From contig VZTJ01005701.1 of the NCBI GenBank assembly GCA_013397795.1, forward strand, positions 327,586 to 391,585: a stretch of 64,000 nucleotides of DNA. Direction: 5' to 3'. This document shows positions 33,357 to 45,408 of this stretch, in pieces; within the stretch, counting starts at the first letter, position 1, and every line of letters starts with the position of its first letter. This stretch comes from Orthonyx spaldingii. Taxonomy: Eukaryota; Chordata; Aves; Passeriformes; Orthonychidae. The notes below the pieces were generated by a model, which had not been told where the DNA came from, made no database searches, and saw nothing but the letters and a program-made list of their open reading frames with translations. The translations under genes and the position numbers were made by a program.

Positions 33357-36300
33357 TTAGGAAATGAGGATAAGTGCACACTCTCTGCTGTGATGTGCTC
33401 TCTCTGCTGATACTCCGGGAGTGCCACAGGAGTCATTGCCAAGCTGGGTGTTGATAATCAGCCAGAGTTACTGTGACTCCAGCTTCATTCTTCTCCTCTT
33501 TCCTTCTCGTGGGAAGGAAGCAAAGGATACAGGCTGACCCTGCCTTCTTGTGATCCCAACAGCAACACCACCCCTTGCTCTGGAGCAAGGCCTGTGGTGG
33601 GCATTGATTTCCAGTAGCTTGATCGTGGTGGTCCCACAGCACTCGGGTCACATCCTGGTTTCCAAGAAGAGATTTCTCGTTCTTGGATGTCTCCTTGGAG
33701 CTGCTGGCCCTTGAGCCAGGAAGAGCTGCCCATCTGTCAGTTTTGTCAGCTTTATGGTACCAAACATTTCCAGCTGAACTCCCAGCAGCATCAAAGATGC
33801 ACTTGCTCCTTCACTGATAATCCACCCAGGGATAATTGATGGAAAGGTGATTACAAAGAATGAAATAAAGAAAAAAAGGGGGAGGGAAAAATACTGATAA
33901 GCTTTTTAATCAAACACATAGAGAGGGAAAAAAGTACTGTAGAAGGCAACACAGTTAACAGTGTTCATCCCTGGACTATTCAGTGCTGTTATAGGAAACA
34001 GCTGGCATTATTTCAGTTATGATGGTTGGGTCAATATGAGGAGAAGCTGCTGCAGTTAAATTCTCTTCACTGCATTTCTTGGCCTATGTTATCTCAAGCT
34101 CTCAAGTTTCCATCTTATGCCTTTATCTTGTCTTGGCAATAGCATTGAATATTGATAAGTAACTAAATGTAGACAGTTTCCCAGGTGACTTCTACTGAAA
34201 ACCCAAATTTGCACTTTTTTTGGTGCCATATGGGTCCAATTACCTATTAACTCCCAAGGACAGTTAAATCCAGTATCATGTTAAGGTGTGCAGTATGTGG
34301 GCTGAGATTGTTTTCCTGCTGGCATTTGCTTGCAAGAATTTAAATTTCCTGTCAATCACAAGACAAGCAAGTTATTTTCACTGTGCCATTGAGACCCAAC
34401 TGTCACAAAGAAAACATCACAAAAGGCACAAAAATGGCACCTTTTTAATGGTACAACATGATTACCCTGATCTTATATTTTGTTGTGGTTTCTATAGATT
34501 ATTTTTCTGCCTTTTTTTTTCAGAACAAAGTTCTTGCTTTGATGCTTCTCTTTGATAAAGTTATAAAGCTGTGCCAAAGATTTGAAATCTGTCATGGGAC
34601 TTCTCTCTTCTCAGGAACAAGTTGCAAATGATGTTCCCCATAGTTTTCTAAAAAAGCTGCCTGCCTCTCAATCAGCAAATATTCCTCCGTGACACTGTGA
34701 ATCTCTCCTTTTTTCATCTCTGCCTTTGTTTGAATCCTACTGAAATATTAACAGGGTTCCTCACAGCTGACATGAGATCCAGAGGCTGCTCAGCACATCC
34801 CTGTTGATATTTATTCCGGGGGGACTCCAGGGCAGCAGCCACGGCCCACCCAGAGGACAGCAGCTGCACAAACCCTTTCCTGGCACCAGGAGGTTCTCCA
34901 AAGCAGCCATCCTGGCCTCATCCCCCTTCAATTGCCATTGCACAGGGAGAAAACACCATGGAGGTTTGTCTGTCGTGAATCAGGAGATTCCTGTGGTTCT
35001 ACTGCACAGCCAAAAGTGGCTCTGATGGGAGCAGCACCATGATGGTTCCTGAGCCTGTGCTTGGAAGCTCTTTCCTGCTGATCCTCTTCCCCCCGGGGAT
35101 TTCCCCAGGGGGATCTGCTTTACCTCTGCTCAGGGGACAGCTCCCAACAGCCAGGGCTCTGCACAGCAAAGAAAGAACCTCTGCTTTTGTCCTCATAATG
35201 TCACTGAGGGTGATGCTCTTTGTTGCTTAAAAATACTTTGAAAAAGAGGAAGGACCTTGTGAGGAGCTACAGAAATATGAGACTCCTGTTTTTCACCTGG
35301 TATCCTATGTCTGGTGAGGAGAAAAAGGAGCAGACAGGCTGTGGAACATTTCACAGAGCACTAAACAGTGAGGCCAAAGCCAAGAGCCCTGTCTGAGGTT
35401 CTGTGGGGAATAAAAATTGATAGTGAAGTCAGGTATTTCTTAATGCAATTTTTGTTTCCATGAACACAGGAGAAACCAAATAACAAGAGAACATTTATTT
35501 GCTTGCAGGTCCAGCCCTCTTTCAGCCAGCACTCAACTCAGAGAGCACAGAGACCTCTGAGGCTTCCATCAAGGCTGCACTTCCCGCATTTGTTCATTTT
35601 CCTGTCTGATGCTCAGTGTATCTTGTCTTTTCCTGGTTTCCTTGCAATACCCCAAATTTATTTCACATGCCCAGTAATGGCTTCGCTCCCATTTGAGCTT
35701 GCTGTGGGTGGGATTGTGTTTTTACAGCCCTACACTCACAATTTCTGTAAGAAAACAGGAGATAAAAAGGTCTCTTGCATAGTAAAGGCTGAATATCTCA
35801 TTTCCCAGCAGTGAGAGGGATTTTTTGCTGTGCCAGGATTGTTCTCATAGGCATCCCTGGATGTTTCTCCCAGTCTGAGGTCAGGGTGGAATGGTGCAGG
35901 ATACCATGACACTGGGGCTGGAGGTTTCTGCTCCCACATCTCTCTCCCTTACCCGTGCTCGAGGCTCAGCACCAAGGCTGAAGTTGCCATGAACAGCAGG
36001 TGGGATAGTGGGATAACACCCCAGACAGATGAGGAGTCCTGGCTACTCCCATCGTCAGGACCCCTGCGCTGGGGTCAGCAGCTTCATTAGACCCTAAATG
36101 ACATCTTCACAAACATGAGGAAGAAAGTATTTGCTACTGTTGGAAAATACAGCACTGACACAGTGAGTCCTGAAGGGCTCCTTCCTCTCCTGCTCTGCAC
36201 CAGATCATGCTGCTCTCCTGCGGGGGCCCAGGCAGGTGGGACTGCTGCTGATGTGACCCCGGCCCCCGAATCCCGCACGGACTCAAGTGCTCCGAGGAGC

Positions 36301-36835
36301 AGTTTGTGCCTCACGTCATCGCCACGGTGCTGAGTCCTGGGACACATCCCAGAGGCTGCTCTGCTCCCCAGGCGGGGCTGCCCAGACCTGCAGGCATCAG
36401 CCGGGTGCAGCTGGGAACACACGCCTCTGAAAAGGAAAGGGGGGAAACCTCCCTTGGACTTCAACCCTCAGCCAAATATTGATGGCAAAAGAAACACTCC
36501 GTGTCTGCCAGAAGCCACGTCGGCTGCAGGAGGATTTATGCTGTGTGTATCAATCTTCCTTGTAGAGAAGGATTATTAATGTTGTGTTTTTAACCATATG
36601 CATGTTCCTCTTCAAATAAAAAAAAAGCGAACCTTGAAGTTGCCAGATGAAGACTGCATTTATCATCTTCAGCATGAGCGCCACTGAAATACTCAAGCTC
36701 TCAAGTTCTCACATCTGTCAAATGCAGGGATCGGAGGGAGCAGCCGGCTTGGTGTTGCAGGATTTGCATAAAACCCAGCACCCATCCAGCTGAAATTCTA
36801 CATTTTCAGGGAGAGACTATTCACAAGGGCATGCA
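33357..36835. other. 3.5 kb of unique sequence
   Basis: No gene or repeat was recognised. A CpG-richer patch of under 200 bases lies at about 36225-36380, and much of the rest is AT-rich. Confidence 0.5.
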
Positions 36836-37103
36836 GTGATGGGACCGGGGGAATGGATTCCTACCAACTGAGGGCAGGGTTAGATGGGATATTGGGAAGG
36901 AATTGTTTCCTGGGAGGGTGGGCAGGCCCTGGCACAGGGTGCCCAGAGAAGCTGTGGCTGCCCCTGGATCCCTGGTAGTGCCCAAGGCCAGGCTGGACAT
37001 TGGGGCTTGGAGCAGCCTGGGACAGTGGGAGGTGTCCCTGCCGTGGCAGGGTGGCACTGGGTGGCTTTGAGGTCCCTCCGGAGCCAGGGCAGTCTGGGAC
37101 TCG
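36836..37103 (+). mobile_element. CR1 LINE fragment, young songbird-type
   Basis: It reads GGGGGAATGGATTCCTACCA, ATTGGGAAGGAATTGTTTCC, GGGTGCCCAGAGAAGCTGTG, GCTGCCCCTGGATCCCTGG and TTGGAGCAGCCTGGGACAGT, then a damaged tail (GAGGTCCCTCCGGAGCC, GGGACTCG). It is the forward counterpart of the copies at 12996 and 14162. The usual terminal TTCTGTGATTC repeat has been lost. Confidence 0.92.
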
Positions 37104-38731
37104 CTGTTTGAGGAGGAGCCCCTGTGCCAGTACCGGGCCCGGGAAGGGCAGGGCCGGGGCAGCCAGGCCCCCACACGGTGCCCAGCAACGCAATTTTATT
37201 TTCCTTCCTGGCTCCATGTTTCCCTCTGAACACCCCATTTTCCCCTCCACAAGTGCACACAAATTACCAAAGCTGAGCCTTTGAAACTCGATTTCTCGAT
37301 TTTTCTTCTTCACTCGAATTCACTTCTTTGTGAATTCTGTTGAAATTCCTGTGCTCCCTCACCGACAACGAGCAGGTGGGAAACAAGTGCGGAGGCAGCA
37401 GAGAAGTAAAACATGGAGTTGTAATAATTCAGTTGTAAATGTGGCACTGTGCGTGTGGGTGCCAGAACCTTTCTTAAAAATAATTCAGATAAACTACCAT
37501 TTGCAGCTTTGCAAATCCAGCACCCCCCTAGGACACAGGGAGATGAATTCTGTGGTGCTGCCAAAGCCAGGTGATTAATAATTAGCCTTTAAACTTCCTC
37601 ATAATTTTTCCAGCTGCTGACAATGCCTTTTGCATATAATCATGTCTCACTCAGTACATTATAGTTTGGTTTTTTTTTTTTACTGAGTTCATGAGAATAG
37701 GCTTTTGTTAAGCTTCAGCTCAAAAATAATTTTTAAAATCTTGTAACTTAATCAATTTTCCAAATCCGCTCAATCAAATCTACTGACAAAAAAATGACCG
37801 AAAGCAACCACCACTTCTGTTTTCAGAGTGAAATTGGGGGGGCCATTTCCTGGGCTCAGGAGCTGTGCACAATGCAGACAATAAACCAGCAATAATTGTG
37901 CCATCCCACCTGTTCCCATTCAGGTATTGATAAGAATGTTATCAGCCCTTGGAGACACTGATTCATTGTGTTGTGGAGTAGATACGAAAAAAATAAATTC
38001 TTGATGGAAGATGTTAATATGAATTCCCTCCCTGTTATGCGTATTAAAGGAATTTCAGCCCATCAGGAACTAATCACATTTCATTTTCTCCTATTTTTTT
38101 TCACTCATGGTCAACACATACCAGCACAGCTGAGGTGTAGGATAATCAAAGCCTTCTTCATGGTTGAATAAATTTAATACTCTTGCTTCATCAGTGCAGT
38201 GTATTAAAAAGTCCCCTGACATATTTAACTTGATTGTTTAAGGTGCCACTCCGGAGCCACGGCATTACAGATTTCACCTACAATATGGGGGGCCTTTGCT
38301 TTCATTTGTCTGGAACATGACATAAGGAATTGGATTGAAATAAGTTTCTTTGAAAAACAAAGCAATGGATGAAGTCATAATACAATCTCCACAACTTAAG
38401 TGGAGAAATAAGTGAACATTAATTTGGTGTTTGCAATAGCAGGCAGCACTAATAACATAGGTATTTGGAGCTGTAAATAAGTAATTCAACAATGTAATGT
38501 CATACCAAGTAGATATTTGTTTTATAAACAAACAAATTACAAACAGTTCCACTGTGTTTAAAATACTAACTTGCTTTTCTACGGCATAATTTAGTTACTG
38601 AAAGTGCCAGGTCAGGTCCTGTAACCCCGTGTGACTGGAGTGTGGCTCAGGCCTTTCCCTCCTGCAGCCCCAGAGTAGCCGGGCCCTGTGCAGGAGCCTG
38701 GGCTGGGCTGCAGCCGCTGAGAGGGGAGGGA
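37104..38731. other. Unique sequence up to the assembly gap
   Basis: No gene was recognised. It contains a 12-base T run at 37670-37681 and a motif-rich AT segment (38225-38590, listed separately). Composition then becomes GC-rich over the last 100 bases before the gap. Confidence 0.5.
38225..38590. promoter_or_regulatory. Possible conserved non-coding element
   Basis: Non-repetitive, AT-rich sequence with varied words (GAACATTAATTTGG, GCACTAATAACATAGG, AGTAATTCAAC) and no simple-sequence bias. It is a reasonable candidate for alignment across birds. Function is not shown by the sequence itself. Confidence 0.2.
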
Positions 38732-38862
38732 NNNNNNNNNNNNNNNNNNNNNNNNNNNNNNNNNNNNNNNNNNNNNNNNNNNNNNNNNNNNNNNNNNNNN
38801 NNNNNNNNNNNNNNNNNNNNNNNNNNNNNNNNNNNNNNNNNNNNNNNNNNNNNNNNNNNNNN
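38732..38862. other. Assembly gap of 131 N with purine-rich edges
   Basis: The left flank ends GAGAGGGGAGGGA and the right flank starts AGGGAGAGAGGGAGGGAGG. The missing part is therefore probably a longer (GGGA)n or GGGAGA-type purine tract that the sequencing or assembly could not cross. Apparent open frames through the N run are meaningless. Confidence 0.95.
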
Positions 38863-40888
38863 AGGGAGAGAGGGAGGGAGGCTGCTGCACCGGGCGTAGA
38901 ACAGCCTGTTCCACCCACGGAGCTGCTGGACAGTTTGAGCCACTTCCAGCAAAAATGCCAGACATTTGATCCCTGCTGGGCACAGGTTTAGCTAAATTAG
39001 AAAACACCGAAGCAAAAGTGCTGATTCTCTAGTTAAGCTTTCTGCATTCAAAGCCAGAATGCAATTGGGATAAAATGTCTTCAGCAGCACTGGAGATGAA
39101 ATCCAAGAGCCTGAAGCCAGTGCCTGGTTCTGTGATAAACTCAAATGATGCCTCTCTGTTAAAGGCCAGCTTGCAACTTATATGAAATTTATGAAATTCA
39201 ATTAAAGTAAAAATATCTGTTTTCCTGGTCTTGCTAATAGAACAGCTGGTAATGACCCTGCCAATAACTCCAAACTTGCTCTGGGATATATCCAAGGGTG
39301 CAGATTTTCCAGTCACTAATAAATCATTTTGTATTCCACTGCACCACCAGAATTGTCTTGGTATACCTGTGACTGGAAATAAAAAGATACAATGATGAAA
39401 TGTCTCTTAATATGGTTTTTCCGAGGGCAGGTTCCTCCTGAGATGGGGACAGAGGTTTAGGATCCAGCTGCCTGCTCTCCAGCAGTGCCCACTCCATGGG
39501 TGGGAGCCCTGGTGACAGAGCAGCACCAGAGGTTCTCACCACATGAAACACTCCTAAATGCCAGAAGGGAGAGGAATTCATTTCTTGCCAGTGGAAACCA
39601 AGAGACCTCTCCCTCTTCCCCACCTGGGCAGTGCTCCTGTCCTCATCCCTCTCCTTTCAAGGCAGGAGTGCAGAGTGGGGCAGTCTGGGCTCTCCACCAG
39701 GGGCTGGGGTCCTGATCCCTTGGAAAGGGCAGCAGTTGGGAAGGAGACGTGCAAGGCTCCGGAGCAGCCTGTCCTGTGCTCTGAGGGTTTTGTTGGGAGG
39801 ATGGGGAGGGCATGTCCTGGCCTTGAATGACTCAAAGTCTACCCAGACCCATCCATCAACACCCACTATACAAAGTTGAGTTTTAGCTTCCCTGCTGGGG
39901 AGTTTTAGCGTCCCTTCTCTGCTTCACGAGGTGGCCTGAAGAGGGGCACAGCCCTTTTCCCCTGTGGCAAAACCAAGCGCAATGCAAAAAAGCCCCAAAA
40001 ATTCTGCTTTATGCCCTGGTATTTTCAGGTCCCTTGGGCAGTGCCAAGTTCAGGATTGTTCCAGAAGAGCTTGCTCACAGACAGGCTTGAAAATTTGGGT
40101 TCTGCCAGCAGCTCCAGTGCTGCGGGGTGCCCTACAGGAACAGGAATGTCTGAGTGTGTCCTCACTCCCCAGGTGGACACCAGGACAGGAGACAGGACGC
40201 TGGGAGGGCAGCCCCTGCAGCAGTGCTGGGCTGCCTTATCCGCCTGTCCTCCCAGGACCTCAGTGCACCTGCCAGAACACACAGAGATGGCCAAAAATCG
40301 GCCGGTGCAGAATAAAGGATTGGCTCTGGAGAGGTGTAGGAGGCAGCTCCCAGGAGAGGCAGCGCAAGTGACGCCAGCTGTGGGGCACAAACCTTCAGCA
40401 GCCAGTTAAAAAGGCTATTAAGTGAAACACTGAGCTGGTAGAAAGATATTTATTGTTAGTATGGAGTCTATTACTATGTCATTAGTAATAATAACACCCA
40501 GATAATGAATTGAGCTTTTCTCCTAATGACTTGGGGTGTGGAATCATTCTTTCTAACTTCTGCTCTTCAGAAGACCACACACCAGGCAATTAATATTGTC
40601 ACTTGCATACCGAAGATCCTAACCCCACTGTGATTAGAGCAAATGAATAATTTGCCATTCAGATGTATCGAGAATAAAACTAGGATGTGACTGAGAACAA
40701 AATTCCTGAGTTGCCAGCTGTAATAATTAACACCCAGCAGAGAAGCAGGGGAATGGTTTAGAAAGGCCTGATCTGAAGTCTTCTCAAGGGGCTCTGAGAA
40801 GCTTGAACCAATCTCCCATAATTCAGATTCCTTCCGGGATCCAAAGGGAGCCTCCGAGGGAGCTGGAGAGGCACTCTTCATCAGGAAT
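38863..40888. other. Unique sequence
   Basis: It starts with about 20 bases of GGGA/GAGA purine repeat, the right edge of the gap. The middle (39420-40400) is GC-richer with overlapping open frames and no domain content. The last part is AT-rich. Confidence 0.5.
40420..40750. promoter_or_regulatory. Possible conserved non-coding element
   Basis: It has a high density of TAAT/ATTA cores in non-repetitive context (CATTAGTAATAATAACACC near 40480, GGCAATTAATATTGTCAC near 40585, GTAATAATTAACACC near 40720). No CR1 similarity or open frame is present. Confidence 0.22.
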
Positions 40889-41152
40889 TAGTGACAGGAC
40901 AAGGGGAATGGCTTCCCACCCACTGAGGGCAGGGTTAGGGGGCTATTTGGAAGAAATTCTTCCCTCTGAGGGAAGGTCACCTGTGTGAGGCCCAGGAAAG
41001 CTGTGGCTTCCCCATCCCTGGGGTGTCCAAAGCCAGGTTGGACAGGGCTTGGAGCAGCCTGGGACAGTGGCAGGTGTCCCTGCCCATGGCAGAGGGTGGA
41101 ACAAGATGGGTTTTAAGGTCCCTCCCAAGCCAAACCATTCAGGGACCCTTCA
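40889..41152 (+). mobile_element. CR1 LINE fragment, 3' end
   Basis: GTGACAGGACAAGGGGAATG, GGCTTCCCACCCACTGAGGG, TATTTGGAAGAAATTCTTCC, AGCCAGGTTGGACAGGGCTT, GGAGCAGCCTGGGACAGTGG and TTTTAAGGTCCCTCCCAAGC occur in CR1 order on the plus strand. It ends at CCATTCAGGGACCC without the terminal octamer repeats. Confidence 0.92.
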
Positions 41153-42291
41153 ACGAGCTGGCAGAAGGTCAGGGCGACGCTTGTTCCTGGGGACAGCCAG
41201 TCCCCCTGGTGCCAGGGGCTGGGTGGCACCATGAGCCCGAGCCACGCTCTGGTAGCCCCTCACGGGCAGCCCCCAGTCTGTGGCCATCTGGTTCCCTCCT
41301 CCCAGGCATCCCCCTTCCCAGGGACACCTCTGGCTCTTCTTGTTCTCCTCCAGTCACTTAAAGCTGCTTGAACTGATCTGTGTTCTCAGGGGAGCTGAGT
41401 AGTGGCTGATGACATGAGAGTTTGAAGTTCAAAAAATAAAAAGGCAATAGAAATACCTAGAAACACCTGGGAGGGAAAAAAACACCACCTCGTAATATTT
41501 CTCATGGAGAAAATAACTATTACAATCATTATGACAGGAACTGAAGGATGAGTCAGTAATGCAATTGTGTTTTTGAAATAACAGTACTTGGTTAACATCA
41601 GCCCTGAGTCTGAACAATGGGATTGCAATGGATCCAGGGGCACCTGGAACTATAAGGAATATAAAGGATCTATAAGGAATAAATGAAGATCCACATAACT
41701 CAGCATGTGCCACACGTTCTGCTGTCACAGGCAGAGGGAAGGAGCCAGTTGTGTGATGCACGATGGGCAGAGGGGCACTCAGCTCCCCCATATCCATCAT
41801 TTTGGGTGTAAACCTCTCTGGTTTGTATTTTCAAGATGTGTTTCACAACCTTCTGTGCCATTCCCCTCCCAGGCTGGCTCTGCCTCACGGGAGGGCTCCT
41901 CCCTCAGCCTGGCAGAGAGTGGGGACGTGCATTTGCTGAACATTAGTTTGCAGATGGAGCCTGAAGTGTTGGTTATGTCCCATAAACCCCTAAATAGACC
42001 AGAGAGATTTAGGTGAGGAGTGTCCCTGCTCAGCCCTGCAGGGAAGGCACGTGGGGTGCCTCCTGCATCCCTCAGGGAGAGGGGTGGCAGTGGGTGATGA
42101 GCCAAGTTCCTCTTTCAGTCATTATTTTACTTTGGGGGTTTTATGGTGTTTATTGGGGAACCCAGAGCTCCTGGTGAGTATATTTAATATAAAAGAACCT
42201 GAACTTCTCCAGTGTGGCCGGAATAGCAGGAAGTTCCTCTCTCCCCATGCTGTTCCCTGTTCCCAGTGGTCTGTCCCATCTGAAATAGTTT
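41153..42291. other. Unique sequence
   Basis: Nothing recognised. A short direct duplication (ATAAGGAATATAAAGGATC, then ATAAGGAATAAATG) lies near 41652-41685. Confidence 0.45.
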
Positions 42292-42334
42292 TCACAGAAT
42301 CGCAGAATGTGCTGAGTTGGAATGGATTTCATGT
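42292..42334 (-). mobile_element. Very short CR1 tail remnant
   Basis: TCACAGAATCGCAGAATGTG followed by GAGTTGGAATGGATTTCATG matches the inverted CR1 terminus. Only about 43 bases are left, so the assignment rests on the tail octamers and the TTGGAANGGA block. Confidence 0.6.
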
Positions 42335-43043
42335 GAGTGGGGCCAGGCACGGGCTGTTTCAGTTCTGGTTTTGGCTTTCTCTGGTCACGTCTCTGGAGCT
42401 GTGCTGGTTCCAAGCCGTGGCCCAGAGCCCCTCAGGTCCCATTGCCAGGCACGCGAAGGGCCCGGGGCTCGGGCACGGCGGTGGCCTGGAGCTGCTGAGG
42501 GCCCGGCTGGGCCCCTCTGCCCTCGGCGCCACCCTGCAGTGCCACTGCTGCTCCTCATTTCCAGCACGGCCCTGGCACAGAACCCCTCGCTGTCACACGG
42601 TCCCATCACCCAAGGGCAGTGGGAGCGGCCTCGTCCCTGCAGCTCCAGTTCTCGCAGTGAAACAGAGACCACCGACAGCCCTGGCTTGCCAGCGAGCTGA
42701 GCTCTCCACAGGGTGCACACGCACACCTTTCAGCTTTACTGCATCTTTTAAAATCATTTGAAATTCCAACCTCTCTATTCCTATCACCAACACCATTTCC
42801 CCTTGTTCTTGCTTCAGGAAATCCCTTTCTCTGCTCTGTCTGGACCCAAGGCTCAGCCTTCCCATGTCCTGCACCGCTGTCACCGCTGGGCTCCTCGTCA
42901 CAGAGTGGGATCGGTGTGACTGGGACAGCTGAGCTGCTCTGGGAGCTCTTCTGCTGGTTTTGACCTTACCATTTACAGTGACGTTTTGGGAACACAGAGT
43001 GGACCAGCCAAGGGACCCTGCTGTCCCCTCCCCTCATCCAAAC
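42335..43043. other. GC-rich unique sequence
   Basis: Bases 42420-42560 are GC- and CpG-rich (CACGCGAAGGGCCCGGGGC, CGGCGGTGGCC). Open frames on both strands overlap here, and the 236-codon forward frame includes the CR1 remnant at its start. No domain was recognised. Confidence 0.45.
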
Positions 43044-43150
43044 AGCCAGGTTGGACAGGGCTTGCAGAAACTGCTCTAGTGGAAGGTGTACGAGATGAGC
43101 TTTAGGGTTCCTTCCAGCCCAGCCCAGTCTGGGGTTCTGTGGTTCCATGA
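43044..43150 (+). mobile_element. CR1 LINE 3' tail
   Basis: GCCAGGTTGGACAGGGCTTG, then GTGGAAGGTGTACGAGATGA, TTTAGGGTTCCTTCCAGCCC and the tail GGGGTTCTGTGGTTCCATGA. The inner part carries small deletions (the CCCTGCCCATGG block is lost). Confidence 0.88.
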
Positions 43151-44129
43151 ATAACTCCACATGCCTGAGACAGCTTCTTTGCTCTGCTCTGTAATGCTGC
43201 TCCTTTCTCTGAGGATGCAAAAAAACACGCCAAACACCCCAAACACTTTTATTGCTGGATAGGATTCCTGTGAGTTAATTCTTTCTACCTCAGTTGAGAA
43301 GAAATCCTACCTTCAACTGAAGTTTATTTATGTTAATTCTGGGGCTTGGAATTTTTAAAAACAGAAATTCTTTGTAGCCTTTAGCTGGTGCTTGCCAACC
43401 AGGGCACCTTGAGCCAGGGGCCTCAGAACTCCGTTTATCACACACTGACTTATCTCTGCAAGACAAAATAAATAGTTACTGAAGTACATCTTTATGACAC
43501 TGCAAAGGCTTGAAATGGTATTTGTGCAGTTACAATCAGCCCAACAAATGTTACAAGTGAGATTTTGTAAATCTCATTCAGGTTCTCAAATGTTTTAAAA
43601 GCAAAATGAAGAGCTGCTGAATATTGACAAAGATAAAAGGAAAGTAAACTAAGAAAGGTGTTAAACTGAGGAGTCCTGCCTGGCTCTGGCCACCTCCTCC
43701 AGCAATGGAGCGGCTGTACCGGGACCAGGCTGGGGCTGTGCTGGGGGCCTGTGCCAGCCATCCCTGATGGCTCAGAACACAAAAACCTCAGCTTTATTCC
43801 TGTATTTTCAGTAAAAAATGTACAGTTTGCAACCATTCAGAATTGTTCTTTCCCCCCCTAACACTAAACTGACTTCTTTATTGCCTGGTTTGTTTTTTTC
43901 TTCTTATAATCCTTTTTTTATTTTCACTCCGATGTCTGAAGATGGAAAGAGGCTGAGCTGTGAACTCCTCTGCCTCTGCACTCTGGGGAAGGGAGGTTCC
44001 CAGGATGGCACAACACACACAGATAAGGAAATAGACAATATTGTGGAATTTGCACATTTGCCATGTTTCTGTGGCCCTTTAACAGCAGCATTTGCACAAA
44101 CACAGTTTGACTGTGAGCAAGTCTCAGGC
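43151..44129. other. Unique AT-rich spacer
   Basis: No gene or repeat was recognised; it contains several short T and A runs. Confidence 0.45.
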
Positions 44130-44239
44130 TCTGAGCAAGCTGGTCTGGTGGAAGGTGTCCCTGTCCATGGTGGAGGGTTGGAGCAAGACGAGTTTTAAGG
44201 TCCCTTCCAGCCCAAACCATTCCATGACTCTGTGATTCA
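44130..44239 (+). mobile_element. CR1 LINE 3' tail
   Basis: CTGAGCAAGCTGGTCTGGTG, GAAGGTGTCCCTGTCCATGG, GGAGCAAGACGAGTTTTAAG and GTCCCTTCCAGCCCAAACC, ending CCATGACTCTGTGATTC. This is a forward CR1 terminus of about 110 bases, of a type close to the copy 1.1 kb upstream. Confidence 0.9.
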
Positions 44240-45322
44240 GTGATCCCAAATCCCCTTGACTGTGAGCTGTGCAGCCCCGTTTCCCTGAGGTTTGGACAGG
44301 CTGCAGGAACACAGCCTGAACTTCACAGCGAGGACACACTCACCACATTCCTGTCCCTTCTGGAAATGGATTTATGTTGTGACATTTTCTGTTCTTGCTA
44401 CAATTTTTGTCACTGCGAGGAGGTATCTGGGATTGCATTGTCTCATTTTCACATTGCCATGCCATACTCTGTTGACCTTTTTAATATTCAGTATTCTGAA
44501 TGGTTGACCATTGCACTCCTCCTCTTCCCATTAAAAGGGGAGTCCAAACTCTTGCAAAGGACTGGGGTGACCAGGCAATTGAAATGAAAAATTCTGAAAA
44601 GGTCAGATGAGTGCAACACTCCACATTTTTCACAAAACATAGAAACTATTGAAATTCGTGTGTCTCCTCTCTGTGACAAAGGCTGTTCCAGGAGCAAAAA
44701 TAAAAATAGGTACAACATCAATCTAGTGTTCTGCTAACAGCAGTGTTGAAAAAGCGGTAGGGCTGTATAATTTCTCCCATTGTTATTATGGTTTGTAGCT
44801 TCTGCTCCTCTTTGGATGGATTATTGCAGAAATGCTGCAGAAAGCTTAATTTCCATTTGATTCAGGAATCTATTTATGGTGCTGCTCAGGCTCCCAGCAT
44901 TTCGGAGAGACTCCTCAACTGTCTCGATAAAAAGGTAAAACTCATTCAAATAAGAAACATACATTTCTTTCCTGCTTCTTCAGCAACTTTAGAAACATTT
45001 TCAACCCTGTGTCTGCATCAACATTACAGTTATAAACAGTCATCTGGTGCTCATTGTCCCCTGTATAAACAGCCCATTAAAGCCCAGGTTGGCACTCTCA
45101 GCCCTGCTGCTGTGCAGGAGAGGAGAGGGACGGTTGGGAGCAACAGACGTTCTAGAAGTGTTACTTGGAATTTAATTTTGAAACTGTATTTGGCACATTT
45201 TTTCCTCCCATGATCGAATATCTTTTTTGGGGGGGTTGTTTCCAATTCCTTTATTTATCATTATTTAATGGCCTATCAGGGCTATTACTATTCTGCTCTC
45301 AGGGATTTAAAAGTAAAATATA
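44240..45322. other. Unique sequence
   Basis: AT-rich; no repeat was recognised. A weak exon-like segment at 44830-44934 is listed separately. Confidence 0.45.
44830..44934 (+). other. Weak candidate exon (not recognised)
   Basis: A pyrimidine-rich stretch ends in ATTGCAG at 44829, and a second possible acceptor (TTCAG) lies at 44865. The segment ends in AAAAAG followed by the donor-like GTAAAA at 44935. Both versions (105 and 69 bases) are multiples of three and open in the same frame, but the frame also stays open beyond the donor. The peptide (ending SERLLNCLDKK) resembles no family I know. Confidence 0.12.
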
Positions 45323-45408
45323 AAATCACAGAATAATCAGGGTTGGAAGGGACCTTAAAGATTATCTACATTATCAAAAGACCTTAAAGATCACCTGGAT
45401 TATCAATC
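45323..45408 (-). mobile_element. CR1 tail with an internal 29-bp duplication
   Basis: AAATCACAGAATAATCAGGG and TTGGAAGGGACCTTAAAGAT are the inverted CR1 terminus. The block starting GACCTTAAAGAT occurs at 45351 and again at 45380, a 29-base tandem duplication with a few substitutions. Similarity is lost after 45408. Confidence 0.8.

Noticed and set aside
38595..39007. Several open frames read through the N run
   Set aside because: The unknown bases cannot contain stops, so these frames are artefacts of the gap.
42051..42761. 236-codon forward open frame, the longest in the window
   Set aside because: It includes a CR1 tail remnant, then GC-rich sequence with overlapping open frames on the other strand. 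No domain is recognisable.
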